From Rhynchopus euleeides (Eukaryota; Euglenozoa; Diplonemea; Diplonemida; Diplonemidae): a stretch of DNA of 64,000 nucleotides. The stretch is taken from positions 806,001 to 870,000 of the forward strand of contig OY723306.1 of NCBI GenBank assembly GCA_963210315.1, given 5' to 3'. Numbering within the stretch: position 1 is the stretch's first letter; every line of letters starts with the position of its first letter. Of the stretch, positions 40,500-49,889 are shown one piece after another. The notes beneath the pieces are model-generated. The model saw only the letters and a list, made by a program, of their open reading frames with translations, had not been told where the DNA came from and did no database searches. Made by a program: the position numbers and the translations under genes.

Positions 40500-43400
40500 G
40501 GCGGGGAACCAGCCCTTTTTCCGGGTTTTTTGGGTCGGGGAACCAGGTTTTTTCTAAGAATTTTTACAAGGGATTTTTTGCTCACCCCCCCACAGGTTTC
40601 AGGCGCGTGCCCGTCAGGCGGGACTTTTTCTATGATTTCTACGATGAAAACCACCCCCCCGCCCCCACCCCCCCCCCCCTTCTAAGAACGATGATGGCTC
40701 ACTCGGAAGTTTCGGCGTCCGAAACGTACGCCCACTCTCCCCAATCCTCCTCCATGTCGACATCGATGTCGACATGGACGCGGGCCCTTTTCTCCTGGGG
40801 CTCCTCGGGGTGCGGCCCAACCTCCCTCCTGCGCTCTGCCGGTGCCGCCTGTGTGGGAGGCAGCTGCGGCGGTTCTTCCGGCTGAGGTGTGGGGAGTGTC
40901 GATGGGGTGCCCGGGGTCGATGAAGCGGGGAGCTGGAAGGTGACATGTTGCAGGGTGGCTGGAGGCACGACGGGGGGTGCGGCATCTGCAAGCAACGAAG
41001 TGAGGAAGGGATCCTCAGGGACTTCCTCCACGAGGCTGACAATCGACAATGCATCGGCGTTGTCATCTTCCCAGCTGCCGTCCGATTCCTCATCACAATC
41101 CTCCACGCCAGCAAATAGAGAACCCATGGCTGCATCGAGGTCAACGAGCTCCACGGTTGTCAGAGTTGGAAGAGGCGTCAGGGAACGCGCAGTGAAGCGG
41201 CGCTTCTTGTTGGCGAGGAACGTGTTGACTGTTTCTTCAACGATGATCTTGCGCGCCGCGTCATCATGTGACAGCTCTAGAGTGATGCCCAGTTCTTGAG
41301 AGATGCTTGCGGCAGAGAGTGCCTTCCGGAACGATCCCCTCATGCGCGTTACAACTGAAAAAGCAGCCTCCACAAACACAGTCGAGGGTGACAGTGCCAC
41401 CATGGCCTCAAGCACTATCGCAAACGTCGAACTCTCGGATTCCAGCAAGAAGTCGACGACAAACTCTTTCAGAAGGTTCCCCCTGAGATCTGTGCATTCC
41501 AACCGCAGCTTCACCCACTCCATGCCGATGCTGAGAATCTCTGCCTGGTCGTAACCCAAGCGAGAAGCGAGCGCCATGAGGCACTCGCACGTGCTGTCCT
41601 TCCCACTTGTCGCGAAGAAAGAGCTGAATGAGCGGCAGGGATACTCCTCCCACCTCTTGGCCAGGTCCTTGTAGATGGTGTGGCAGAGCTTTGAGCGCCA
41701 GGAAGTCATCTCGGCAACTACCCCCGGAGGCAACGATGTGGTTCCCTGGTTCTCATAGAACTTGGCTTCGTGCTTGCCAGGCTGGCGCGCCAGCACCTTA
41801 TGCACTGTCAGTGCATTCTGCAGGATGGTCTCCATCGACGAGAGCGACAGGTCTCGCTTCTGCAACGCCTCGCTCACCCCTTTATTGATGTCGAAGACGT
41901 CAGCCAAGATGCAAGTCGAGAGGGAATACTCGGGGGTGAGCTTGTGGAAGAAGAACGGCGGCGGCTGGATCTCCCCGAGCATAGCGACAGTGAAGTCAAA
42001 GTTCACCACAGCCGCGTTCAGGCGACGGAACGTTGCAGCTGCCCAACGCACGGAGTGCTCCTTCGGGAAGGAGAGACATTTCCCACCGGAAATGATCTGC
42101 AGAGACTTCTGCCTGGCGGTTGATCTGAAGAAGGCAAACCAGTGTCGGAGGAGGCGGCTATGTTCAACAACCTTTCGTGTCTTCTTGATGAGGCCGACGG
42201 ACAGCTGGTGCATGTGGGCAGCATCATGCACATCGATGAGAGTGCATCCCCACGCGATCTCGAGCTTCCCCCTGAGACTCTTCATCGTTGATGCCCCGTC
42301 TGCCGCGAATCCCTTCAGCGAACGCCGCGCCCACTGCGACAGCTGGAGGCTGTCGAACAACTTGACCAGCTCGTCCTTCTGCGACTCTGCGTCAGCTTTC
42401 TTCAAGTCGACTGTGCCCACACACCAATCTTTCATAGCACAATCCGTCCTGCTGATCCCCGAAACGATGACGATCATCAAGTCGATGCGGGCGAACGTGG
42501 TACCGTCCACCTTCAGGGTTGCCGCCCGACACGCACGCACCGCACCCACCACTCCCCTCAGGAGCACCTCCCAGAGTATCGTCTGGAACTCCTTCGCGAC
42601 TTTTCGAGAGTAGTGGGTGTCCAGGACATGCAGCCCCTTCCGCTTGTCGTCCTGCAACCTCGCACCCACACTGCTCAGCCCCTCCGCCCGTTGCGTCGCC
42701 GTTGCCACGTTGTACACCAGGTTGACCAGACTTGTGTACTGCTCGCTGGTCACCTTCACCTTCGCGCACAGCGTCTGCTTGGGGATATCTGTAGCTGTCA
42801 CATTGGTGTTTTCACTCCCAGGCGTGGACAACTGCACTGCTCTCTTGTGCGCCGCACCACCCATGTGGCGGCGGATATTGCTTTGCTGGCGCCCAACTGT
42901 CGTGGCAGACATAGACGCTTCGCCGCGTGCATACCGGAGCAAGTGGGGTTGCTCCGAGAACTCCCCCTCCAGCTGCACCAAGAACGGTGCACACGTGGTG
43001 CACCTCCACCTCCCATCAGGGAGACGCACCACACCGGAGGCTGCAGCGTGGATCTTCCGCTGCTGCTTCTCCTGTATGGCGAGCTGTGCCTGCCGCTGCT
43101 GAATCCGAAGGAGACCGTTCACCATTGAGCCCTCTGGCACGTACTTCTTGTTTGCTGCCATCAAAAGAAGGAAGTGCGCCTTTGCTGTGTCGAAGACAAG
43201 CCGCAAGGGGTACTGGGCCATCAACGACGGAAGAAGCAAGCCGAAGGTGCGAGGCTGTGTGGTGTCGACGATAGAAAAGTGAACATTTAAACCGCGGGAT
43301 GTGCGGAAAGTCTGCAGGGCCACTGACGCGGTGTTGGTGTCCAACTCTTCGTCCACGAGGAATCTCGTATCCATCAATCGCGGACGCCTGAGCTTCACCG

Positions 43401-45085
43401 TGAGGGCCTCCGCTTCGGGGGAGTCAACGCCCTCCAGAAGCGCCGCAGCACTGGTACGCGTCGGCTCCGTAATGGGAATTGACCTTGCTAGGCAGTCAAG
43501 CACTCGGAGGCAGTAGTGTCCAGAACTGTATAGATCCCGTTGAACCCACCCTGGTACAAGCCCAATGTTGACGCCTCCGGTTGATTGGGCGAGCTTCATG
43601 GCGGTCAGCCATGGGGACAGTCGCCCGGCGCTGTCGAACGCGGCGACGTGGCACGCCCCTTCCCCGGTGTAGAAGGCGGCGTGGGGTGCAGGGGCGACAG
43701 GGGCGGCGGTGGTAGCTGCAGGAGAGGCGGCCAGGGGATCCGGAGGAGGAGGCGGCGGCGCATCATGCGAAGCATCGACGTCGTGCCCGTCACCGTCCGA
43801 TGCCTCACGTGCGTACAGCACGAGTGCTGGCTTCGCGTTCGCACGATTGAACGGCGCCACAGAGCAATCCGTCACACGATCAGTCGTGATCGACTTCCAC
43901 TTCAGAGTGGTGGCGGGGCCACGAGCGCACAGCGTCTCCCAGGCGATCCCCTTCGCGAGGGTCAGCCCGGACTTTGTGCACGATGCACCGACAAACCGGT
44001 ACCGGTGATTCACCGGCTGCACCGTGCCCACCTGCACCACCCCGTTGCCGTCAACGCCAAGCTCACGAAGGGCGGAGAGGTCTCTTAATTCCTTGACGTT
44101 GACGGTTTCCGCAAGCTCCGTCAGGTGCTTCTGCTTCTCGCCGGATGCAGAAAACCGCTGCGTCGAGAGGAACAGGAGGTGCGGGGCCTTCTCGACGCAG
44201 AACTGCGCAGCCCGGACAGCACCACATGTGCACGGACCTTGCTTCTCCATAAATTGAGAAGCAACGCGCTGCACCTCGTCCTTCACGACGCCCAACATCA
44301 CAACCATGCTGTCTGTAATAGCTGTGCGGAACTCACCACAAGATGGGCAGCTGTAGACGGTGGCGCTTTTGGTGGTGCAGAGGTGCTTCAGGTGCGGGTG
44401 TTTGTGTCCGAGGGCGGAGAGACTGACGTCAGGGTTGGGTCGCTGCGGGTCCTGCGAGGTGATCATCTGGGGCTCGTTCTCATCGGGGGTTGTGCTCCGC
44501 AGGGACTGGAGGAGGTTGCTCAATACACCTTGGCACTCCCGCAGTACTGTACATGCCAGCAGCTGGAGGATAGTTACAAAGCTGCCACTCCCCGACGCCA
44601 CCCCCCTACTGGCCCCTTCAGGCCTGAAAGCCCAAAAGCTCCCGGAGATTTTTGCAGTGGTGCGCACCATATTCGCGGAGTACGTGAGGTTGGGTGAGTG
44701 TGAGGTCAGGGTCCTGTCGAAGGGTAGTCGAGTGGGAATAAATAGGGAGGTCCTCAGGAGTGCAATACAACAGCAATACACAGGCAACACACCAGCAACA
44801 CGCAAACCGAGGCAAGAGGAGGTGGGCGGGGTCATCCTGCGGAGTCTCCAGTTGGCCAGCAAGGCGAACTGTACGGGGGAGAGACTTCCCTTCCATCCTT
44901 GTGTGCGCCCTGTCGACTGGGAAAATCTTAGAAAAAAAAATTTCCTCTGCGAAAAACCCTTAGAAAAAAAAATTTCCCTTACAAAATTCTTAGAAAAAAA
45001 CTTTTTTTCCCCGTACAAAAGTTCTTAGAAAAAAAGTTCAGAATCCTGAAAGTGGGGAACCAGCCCCCCAGTTAGGAACAGCCCT
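40500..45085 (-). mobile_element. Large hAT-like transposon
   Basis: Ends share inverted motifs. The left end (40501-40585) has GGGGAACCAGCCC, a T-run, TCTAAGAATTTTTACAAGGG; the right end (44930-45085) has repeated TTCTTAGAAAAAAA, TTACAAAATTCTTAG and GGGGAACCAGCCCCCC. The subterminal TTCTTAGAAAAAA repeats (four copies on the right) look like transposase-binding sites. One large transposase gene lies between them. Confidence 0.7.
40699..44670 (-). CDS. hAT-like transposase 2, very large
   Basis: 1,323 residues from the minus-strand ATG at 44670; a longer frame exists upstream but enters the terminal repeat. Two Cys/His clusters are present: CPSCGEF near residue 110, and CTTCAPF followed by RRHMGGAAH (nt about 43005-42845), which looks like a BED-type finger. 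The hAT core has FAADGASTMKSLRGKLEIAW then CTLIDVHDAAHMHQLSVGL (the D and C-x-x-x-H positions). The dimerisation block is PSTVFVEAAFSVVTRMRGSF. An acidic, Pro-rich tail of about 200 residues follows and is not part of the usual family length (600-800), so this member is unusually long. No frameshift. Confidence 0.8.
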   Translation of the reverse strand: MVRTTAKISGSFWAFRPEGASRGVASGSGSFVTILQLLACTVLRECQGVLSNLLQSLRSTTPDENEPQMITSQDPQRPNPDVSLSALGHKHPHLKHLCTTKSATVYSCPSCGEFRTAITDSMVVMLGVVKDEVQRVASQFMEKQGPCTCGAVRAAQFCVEKAPHLLFLSTQRFSASGEKQKHLTELAETVNVKELRDLSALRELGVDGNGVVQVGTVQPVNHRYRFVGASCTKSGLTLAKGIAWETLCARGPATTLKWKSITTDRVTDCSVAPFNRANAKPALVLYAREASDGDGHDVDASHDAPPPPPPDPLAASPAATTAAPVAPAPHAAFYTGEGACHVAAFDSAGRLSPWLTAMKLAQSTGGVNIGLVPGWVQRDLYSSGHYCLRVLDCLARSIPITEPTRTSAAALLEGVDSPEAEALTVKLRRPRLMDTRFLVDEELDTNTASVALQTFRTSRGLNVHFSIVDTTQPRTFGLLLPSLMAQYPLRLVFDTAKAHFLLLMAANKKYVPEGSMVNGLLRIQQRQAQLAIQEKQQRKIHAAASGVVRLPDGRWRCTTCAPFLVQLEGEFSEQPHLLRYARGEASMSATTVGRQQSNIRRHMGGAAHKRAVQLSTPGSENTNVTATDIPKQTLCAKVKVTSEQYTSLVNLVYNVATATQRAEGLSSVGARLQDDKRKGLHVLDTHYSRKVAKEFQTILWEVLLRGVVGAVRACRAATLKVDGTTFARIDLMIVIVSGISRTDCAMKDWCVGTVDLKKADAESQKDELVKLFDSLQLSQWARRSLKGFAADGASTMKSLRGKLEIAWGCTLIDVHDAAHMHQLSVGLIKKTRKVVEHSRLLRHWFAFFRSTARQKSLQIISGGKCLSFPKEHSVRWAAATFRRLNAAVVNFDFTVAMLGEIQPPPFFFHKLTPEYSLSTCILADVFDINKGVSEALQKRDLSLSSMETILQNALTVHKVLARQPGKHEAKFYENQGTTSLPPGVVAEMTSWRSKLCHTIYKDLAKRWEEYPCRSFSSFFATSGKDSTCECLMALASRLGYDQAEILSIGMEWVKLRLECTDLRGNLLKEFVVDFLLESESSTFAIVLEAMVALSPSTVFVEAAFSVVTRMRGSFRKALSAASISQELGITLELSHDDAARKIIVEETVNTFLANKKRRFTARSLTPLPTLTTVELVDLDAAMGSLFAGVEDCDEESDGSWEDDNADALSIVSLVEEVPEDPFLTSLLADAAPPVVPPATLQHVTFQLPASSTPGTPSTLPTPQPEEPPQLPPTQAAPAERRREVGPHPEEPQEKRARVHVDIDVDMEEDWGEWAYVSDAETSE

Positions 45086-45089
45086 GTTT

Positions 45090-45241
45090 TGAAATTTTTG
45101 AAATTTTTGAAATTTTTGAAATTTTTGAAATTTTTGAAATTTTTGAAATTTTTGAAATTTTTGAAATTTTTGAAATTTTTGAAATTTTTGAAATTTTTGA
45201 AATTTTTGAAATTTTTGAAATTTTTGAAATTTTTGAAATTT
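45090..45241. repeat. (TTTTTGAAA)n satellite array 2
   Basis: About 17 copies of the 9-bp unit. It is separated from the array at 45471 by an insertion that ends in poly(A), so both were probably one array. Confidence 0.9.
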
Positions 45242-45435
45242 TGACGAGGTCGCAGCGTCAGGGCGTTCTGGGCTGGCTGGTGGTGGTTGGGACAAGACCG
45301 ACGAGATTAGAAGCGGCACTGGTAGACGGGTTTTGAGGCCCCCCGCCCCCAGGTTCCCCCTGCCCACCTGGACGGACCCAAGTGCCTCACACCGGATCTC
45401 TCCCCACCCGGTGGTCCACCTGACGGATACGCGAG

Positions 45436-45470
<35 letters not shown>
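45242..45470 (+). mobile_element. Poly(A)-tailed insertion (SINE-like or retrocopy)
   Basis: A 229-bp segment interrupts the 9-bp satellite and ends in 35 consecutive A (45436-45470). Its last 90 bp before the tail match 23622-23690 downstream of the unknown basic protein gene (CAAGTGCCTCACACCGG, CACCCGGTGGTCC, CTGACGGATACG) and resemble 2735-2780. A poly(A) end inside a satellite suggests reverse-transcribed RNA. Whether it is a SINE family or a copied 3' end is not clear. Confidence 0.6.
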
Positions 45471-45472
<2 letters not shown>

Positions 45473-45721
45473 AATTTTTGAAATTTTTGAAATTTTTGAA
45501 ATTTTTGAAATTTTTGAAATTTTTGAAATTTTTGAAATTTTTGAAATTTTTGAAATTTTTGAAATTTTTGAAATTTTTGAAATTTTTGAAATTTTTGAAA
45601 TTTTTGAAATTTTTGAAATTTTTGAAATTTTTGAAATTTTTGAAATTTTTGAAATTTTTGAAATTTTTGAAATTTTTGAAATTTTTGAAATTTTTGAAAT
45701 TTTTGAAATTTTTGAAATTTT
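45471..45721. repeat. (TTTTTGAAA)n satellite array 3, left of YR element
   Basis: About 28 copies, ending GAAATTTT exactly at the left border of the YR retrotransposon. The array resumes at 50177. Confidence 0.95.
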
Positions 45722-45887
45722 CTTCCAACAAGGTACTTGTCAGGCGGAAATGCAGCGATAGGGGAAGTGCTAGGTGCTTGCCGTCACACACAGTCTTATG
45801 CGCCTGCCAATCACACACCAACACTTCCGCAGGCAAAATTTTCTGTGTGTGTCGTGCGATCAACGAAAAACCACACACAATCCGAAA

Positions 45888-47120
45888 ATGGCCAAGGACA
45901 AAAAGGGAAAGGCGAAGTCCCCCGCGACCACCACACCCCAGAACAAGCAGGAATCGCTCCCGTCTGACGACGGAAAAGCCGAGGCGGCACCCGTATCCCG
46001 GGACGAATTCCGCCGGCTGATGGAGCGCCTGGAGGGGTTGGAGGCGCAGCGTTCCCTGCCGACTGCAGACGGCGCGCGCCCAGCGGAGGATGCCACGCGT
46101 TCCCTGCCCACGGCGGCGGACGGCGCGGGCGAGACGGACCAGGAGCGGAGTGCCGCGCGTTCCCTGCCCTTCGCGGCGGATGGCGCGGGCCCTCCTGTTT
46201 CGCGTTCCCTGCACACAGCAGACGGCGCGCAGCCGGCAGGGGGTGCCACGCGTTTCCCGCCCTCTGCGGCGGACGGCGCGGGACTGCCCGAGTCGCGTTC
46301 CCTGCACACAGCAGACGGCGCGCAGCTGGCGGGGGGTGCCACGCGTTTCCCGTGTTTTGCAGCGGACGGCGCGGGACCCTCTGTATCGCGTTCCCGACGC
46401 ACAGCGGCTGACGCCCGGATGATCAGGGATGGTACCACGCGTTTCCTGCCTTCTACGGCAGACGGCGCGGGTCCCCCTGCACAGCCATGCGCGCGACACC
46501 TGCCCACGGCAGACGGTGCCGGGTTTGCCTCTGACAGCGACTACCACCGGGTGGATTTTCCCCCGCGCCACCGCCGCGCGCGATCCCGATCCGCGGACTC
46601 GAGCACCGACAGCTCGTCTGCTGCCCCTTTTGCGGGCCGGGACCCGCTGGACCCCGCAACCTGGGGGAACGTGCCGGACGACCTCCGGCCCGGCATCATG
46701 ACGGACCTCCACGCGAGATTTGCCCCCCTGAGGGCGGACGCGGGGGCCGCAGGACACGAAGCCGCGGCCCACCTGCGCACGCTGCACGCGATCGCTGCCG
46801 CGGTCGGCCCGAGCGGAAGCGCCGCCGACCGAGCTCTGGTGGAGATCGGTCGGAGCACCATCGGGCGGTGCATGGTGCTGGATCGGCTGCAGGCGGGCGA
46901 CGCAACCGGAGCCGCCGCACTCTCCGCCGAACTCTTCGGGACCCAGCACACCCCGCACTACCTGAGGAGCGCGTCAAAGCGCGCCGACAGGGCCTCAGGG
47001 TGGCGGCGGAAGCGGGAGAACCCCGACCAGGGGGGCCGGCCGAACACCCCACGCGAGCCCTCCAAGAGGGGGGGGCGCAAGCACAGGCTTTCCGGGGACA
47101 AGCCGAGGCGTTTTCGCTGA
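45888..47120 (+). CDS. Gag-like ORF1 of complete YR retrotransposon
   Basis: 410 residues starting at the first ATG after repeat A1. The N-terminus is Lys-rich (MAKDKKGKAK). Residues about 45-215 contain an imperfect repeat built on RSLPTADGA / RFPPSAADGAG-type units, seven or more copies. The C-terminal half is helical (DDLRPGIMTDLHARF, AALSAELFG) and ends in a basic region (KRGGRKHRLSGDKPRRFR). No zinc finger is seen, unlike ORF1 of the related element at 9.4 kb. A structural nucleocapsid role is inferred from position and charge. It overlaps the recombinase frame by about 250 bp. Confidence 0.7.
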   Translation: MAKDKKGKAKSPATTTPQNKQESLPSDDGKAEAAPVSRDEFRRLMERLEGLEAQRSLPTADGARPAEDATRSLPTAADGAGETDQERSAARSLPFAADGAGPPVSRSLHTADGAQPAGGATRFPPSAADGAGLPESRSLHTADGAQLAGGATRFPCFAADGAGPSVSRSRRTAADARMIRDGTTRFLPSTADGAGPPAQPCARHLPTADGAGFASDSDYHRVDFPPRHRRARSRSADSSTDSSSAAPFAGRDPLDPATWGNVPDDLRPGIMTDLHARFAPLRADAGAAGHEAAAHLRTLHAIAAAVGPSGSAADRALVEIGRSTIGRCMVLDRLQAGDATGAAALSAELFGTQHTPHYLRSASKRADRASGWRRKRENPDQGGRPNTPREPSKRGGRKHRLSGDKPRRFR

Positions 47121-48076
47121 GCCCATACTCTTTCATCCAGGAGGGCACCGGGCAGCCCCGTCGGGGGCGTCCCCCACAGCAGGAGCCACCACTCACGGAC
47201 TCGGAGGTCCTGGAAGTGCTGGAGGCGGGGAGGGGGTGGATCCGGGGGTCTCTCGCAGACACCACGTGGTCCCAACAGGCCAGTGTGGTGCGCCGCCTGC
47301 AGCAGTTCCAGGAGCATTGGAACAGTGCGACGGGCGTGACCCTCCCCCCCGCCCAGGCCAGCGTACTCTGGGTGTCCCGCCTCCTGCTAAAGGGCAAGGT
47401 GACCCCAGCCTCCGCCCTGCAATACACCGTGCTGATCCGGGGGTGGCTCAAACGGGCGGCCATTCCCCACGACAAACAGGTGCTCGCGGACTTCTCCCGC
47501 AGCTTGCTTCGCAAGGGGGCGAAGCAGCCTGTGCGGCAGGCGCACCCAGCGACATCCCGCGACATCGCGCGGGCGTGCTCCATCACCACAGACCCTCTCC
47601 TGCGCCTGATGATACTCGTCGCGTGGTACAGCGCGGCGCGCTACGCCGACGTCGCCACCCTCACCCCCGGTCGTATCGATTTTTTCCCCGCCTACATCTC
47701 CCTGAACTGGGCGGGGACGAAGTCCGATCCCTTTGCGGAAGGTTGCGTCACCGCAATCGCCCTCAGCGGAGAGGACCGGGCGTACCTGGAGCGCCTCTGC
47801 ATGGCGCATGGCGGGGACGAGCAACTCTTCGGCTTCTCGCGCGATCAGTTCGCGAGGGCTTTACAAGCGGCGAATCCGCTGCTGACGGCTCACTCCGTCC
47901 GCCGAGGTGCACTGCAGGAGCTGCTGGATCGAGGCTACTCGGCGACGGAGATCCTCCTCGTGAGCCGCCACAAGTCGTTGTCATCCCTGTTTCACTACCT
48001 GCCCCAGAGCAGGACGGAGCAGGTGCGGACGACGGCGGACATGTCGCAAACCCTGGCCCAAGGCCTTTCCCTCTAA
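46868..48076 (+). CDS. Tyrosine recombinase of complete YR retrotransposon
   Basis: Frame -1 relative to gag and overlapping its end; an ATG at 46868 gives 402 residues, but a frameshift fusion with gag is also possible. The core domain starts near residue 105 (DSEVLEVLEAGRGWIRGSLA). Catalytic residues: Arg in WYSAARYADV, H-x-x-R as TAHSVRRG, His in LVSRHKS, Tyr in LFHYLPQ. GTKSDPFAEG matches GTKNDPFAKG of the other YR element. The enzyme should join a circular cDNA to a short target with matching core sequence. All active-site residues are present. Confidence 0.88.
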   Translation: MHGAGSAAGGRRNRSRRTLRRTLRDPAHPALPEERVKARRQGLRVAAEAGEPRPGGPAEHPTRALQEGGAQAQAFRGQAEAFSLSPYSFIQEGTGQPRRGRPPQQEPPLTDSEVLEVLEAGRGWIRGSLADTTWSQQASVVRRLQQFQEHWNSATGVTLPPAQASVLWVSRLLLKGKVTPASALQYTVLIRGWLKRAAIPHDKQVLADFSRSLLRKGAKQPVRQAHPATSRDIARACSITTDPLLRLMILVAWYSAARYADVATLTPGRIDFFPAYISLNWAGTKSDPFAEGCVTAIALSGEDRAYLERLCMAHGGDEQLFGFSRDQFARALQAANPLLTAHSVRRGALQELLDRGYSATEILLVSRHKSLSSLFHYLPQSRTEQVRTTADMSQTLAQGLSL

Positions 48077-49827
48077 ACCCTGCTTTCCCTCCTTCTTTTT
48101 CCAAGATCCTGGCGCCGCCCGCGGCGACATACGCCCCTGAGCCGACAGGCGATGGCAGGTTCGACGGACGCCCGGACGTGGTTTCTGGGTACGGCGATGT
48201 GGGTCTTTTTTCCGGAGAGGGACGGCTGGCTCCGCCCGAGCCCCGCTCCGACGAGCCGTTGGCGCCGATATCGATCAGCCGGATTCGGCTGGAGGTGCTG
48301 GCGAATATGGATCCGTCGGGCGAGCTGCGTGAGACGCTTGCCCTGATCCGGGACCCCGCTATTTTTCTATCTGCTTTCCTGGAGCCGGACCCGGTGAGAC
48401 GAATCCACCGGGACAGTGCAGCCCGTCGCTGCGTTTCGAGGCACATGCTAGGGCACCTGGACAGTCTTCTGCAATACGAGGTGGTGTCCATCGCCATCCC
48501 CCCGCTGGTTGCCATGCCCGCTTTCGTGGTGAGCAAGCCCTCCGGCGGGTCGCGGTTCATCCTGGACTGCCGGAAGCTGAACGTGCGGATGTGCCGACCG
48601 CAGTCGACTCCTCTGCCAGGGATCAGGGACGTGATCCAGCGTTTCCTGGATGCCCGGTATGTGGCCTCTGCAGACCTGCGGAGCTGCTTTTACCAGTTCC
48701 CCCTTCACCCTACCATCTCGGAGTTTTTTGGGATGCACCTGGCGGGAGCGAGGGGACCATACGTGCGGGCGGCGATGCGTGTGATGCCCATGGGATGGGC
48801 GCATGCCCCGAGCATTGCACAGCGTTCGATGCTGGCCCTTCTCCCTGTGGTGGAGGGGGTCAGCTGGATCGACAACGCGTTCCCCCTGGGGCAGACCCAG
48901 GAGGAATGCAACGCGAGGCTGGACTCTTTTCTCTCTCGGTGCAAGGATGTCAAGGCAGAATTGAAGCCTGACATCGAACGCGCCACACAGCGGCTCACCG
49001 CCTTGGGGCTGGAGTTCGACCTGCAGCACTCGCGTTTCCGCATGTCGGAGGCGTGGGTCGCGAAGGTGCGCGACTCACATGATATTCGCTGCGCTCTGGC
49101 GGGTTCATGCACCCCCCGCCAATTCTTCCGGCTGTGTGGGGCTCTGGTGTGGTACATGCACTCATGCTCCCTTCCCCTGTGTTTCATGAAGGCGATGCTG
49201 TCTTTTCTCCGGGGCCTGGGGCGCCGGATCCACAGTGGGGCAGTGCTGTGGGACGCAACTATCGGTGTTCCTGCAGCTACATGCACCGAAACAACGAACG
49301 CAATTGCGTCTCTCGTGGAGAATGACTGGCACCGAGCCCCGGAGGCGGCAACCACGGTGGGGTGGTCGGATGCGTCGTCGGGCGCTTGGGCGGCTATCTA
49401 CGAGGATGCCGGACTTGATACACAGGGTGAACGGGTGTGTTACGGGGTCTTCAGCGACACGGGCATTCACATTTTTATAAAAGAACTCTTGGCGGCCCTG
49501 CAGTGCGTAGCGTTGGCGGCGGTCTCTGACCGCCCGCGAAACGCCGGGTTGCGCCTGATGGTGGACAATGCCGCGGTCGTGTCTGCTGTGAACCGTGGCC
49601 ACTCATCAAATTTCCTTGCAAATGAGTTGTTGTGTCTCCTTTTTTCCCTGGCCCGTGCATCGGACATGGCGGTGCACTGCACGTGGGTGTCGACAACCGC
49701 TCAGAGGGCGGACGCGTACACCCGCGGGGCGGTCCCCGAACGTGCCGTACCCCCTGCCCTGAACACGGCGGTCAGGAATATCAACACGTCTTCCAGAGTC
49801 CGCCAGGTGCTGGCGACCATGCGTTAA
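48064..49827 (+). CDS. Reverse transcriptase-RNase H of complete YR retrotransposon
   Basis: About 585 residues in frame -1 relative to the recombinase; the frame is open back to 47236, so the start is uncertain. RT blocks: RFILDCRKLNVRM, ASADLRSCFYQFPLHP (first catalytic Asp), VMPMGWAHAPSIAQRS, and WIDNAFPLGQTQEEC at the catalytic motif, where YxDD is replaced by WIDN. RNase H follows: D in VGWSDASSGAWA, E in IKELLAALQ, D in LMVDNAAVVSAVNRG and D in QRADAYTRGA, a full D-E-D-D set. No internal stop. With identical terminal repeats, this copy was probably made by an active enzyme, suggesting that WIDN is functional. Confidence 0.88.
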   Translation, partial: PFPLNPAFPPSFSKILAPPAATYAPEPTGDGRFDGRPDVVSGYGDVGLFSGEGRLAPPEPRSDEPLAPISISRIRLEVLANMDPSGELRETLALIRDPAIFLSAFLEPDPVRRIHRDSAARRCVSRHMLGHLDSLLQYEVVSIAIPPLVAMPAFVVSKPSGGSRFILDCRKLNVRMCRPQSTPLPGIRDVIQRFLDARYVASADLRSCFYQFPLHPTISEFFGMHLAGARGPYVRAAMRVMPMGWAHAPSIAQRSMLALLPVVEGVSWIDNAFPLGQTQEECNARLDSFLSRCKDVKAELKPDIERATQRLTALGLEFDLQHSRFRMSEAWVAKVRDSHDIRCALAGSCTPRQFFRLCGALVWYMHSCSLPLCFMKAMLSFLRGLGRRIHSGAVLWDATIGVPAATCTETTNAIASLVENDWHRAPEAATTVGWSDASSGAWAAIYEDAGLDTQGERVCYGVFSDTGIHIFIKELLAALQCVALAAVSDRPRNAGLRLMVDNAAVVSAVNRGHSSNFLANELLCLLFSLARASDMAVHCTWVSTTAQRADAYTRGAVPERAVPPALNTAVRNINTSSRVRQVLATMR

Positions 49828-49889
49828 GAGGATTATTCCCCCCTTCTTCCTTTCTTTTCCTCCCTTTGGGAGGTCCCTTTGGGATTGGG

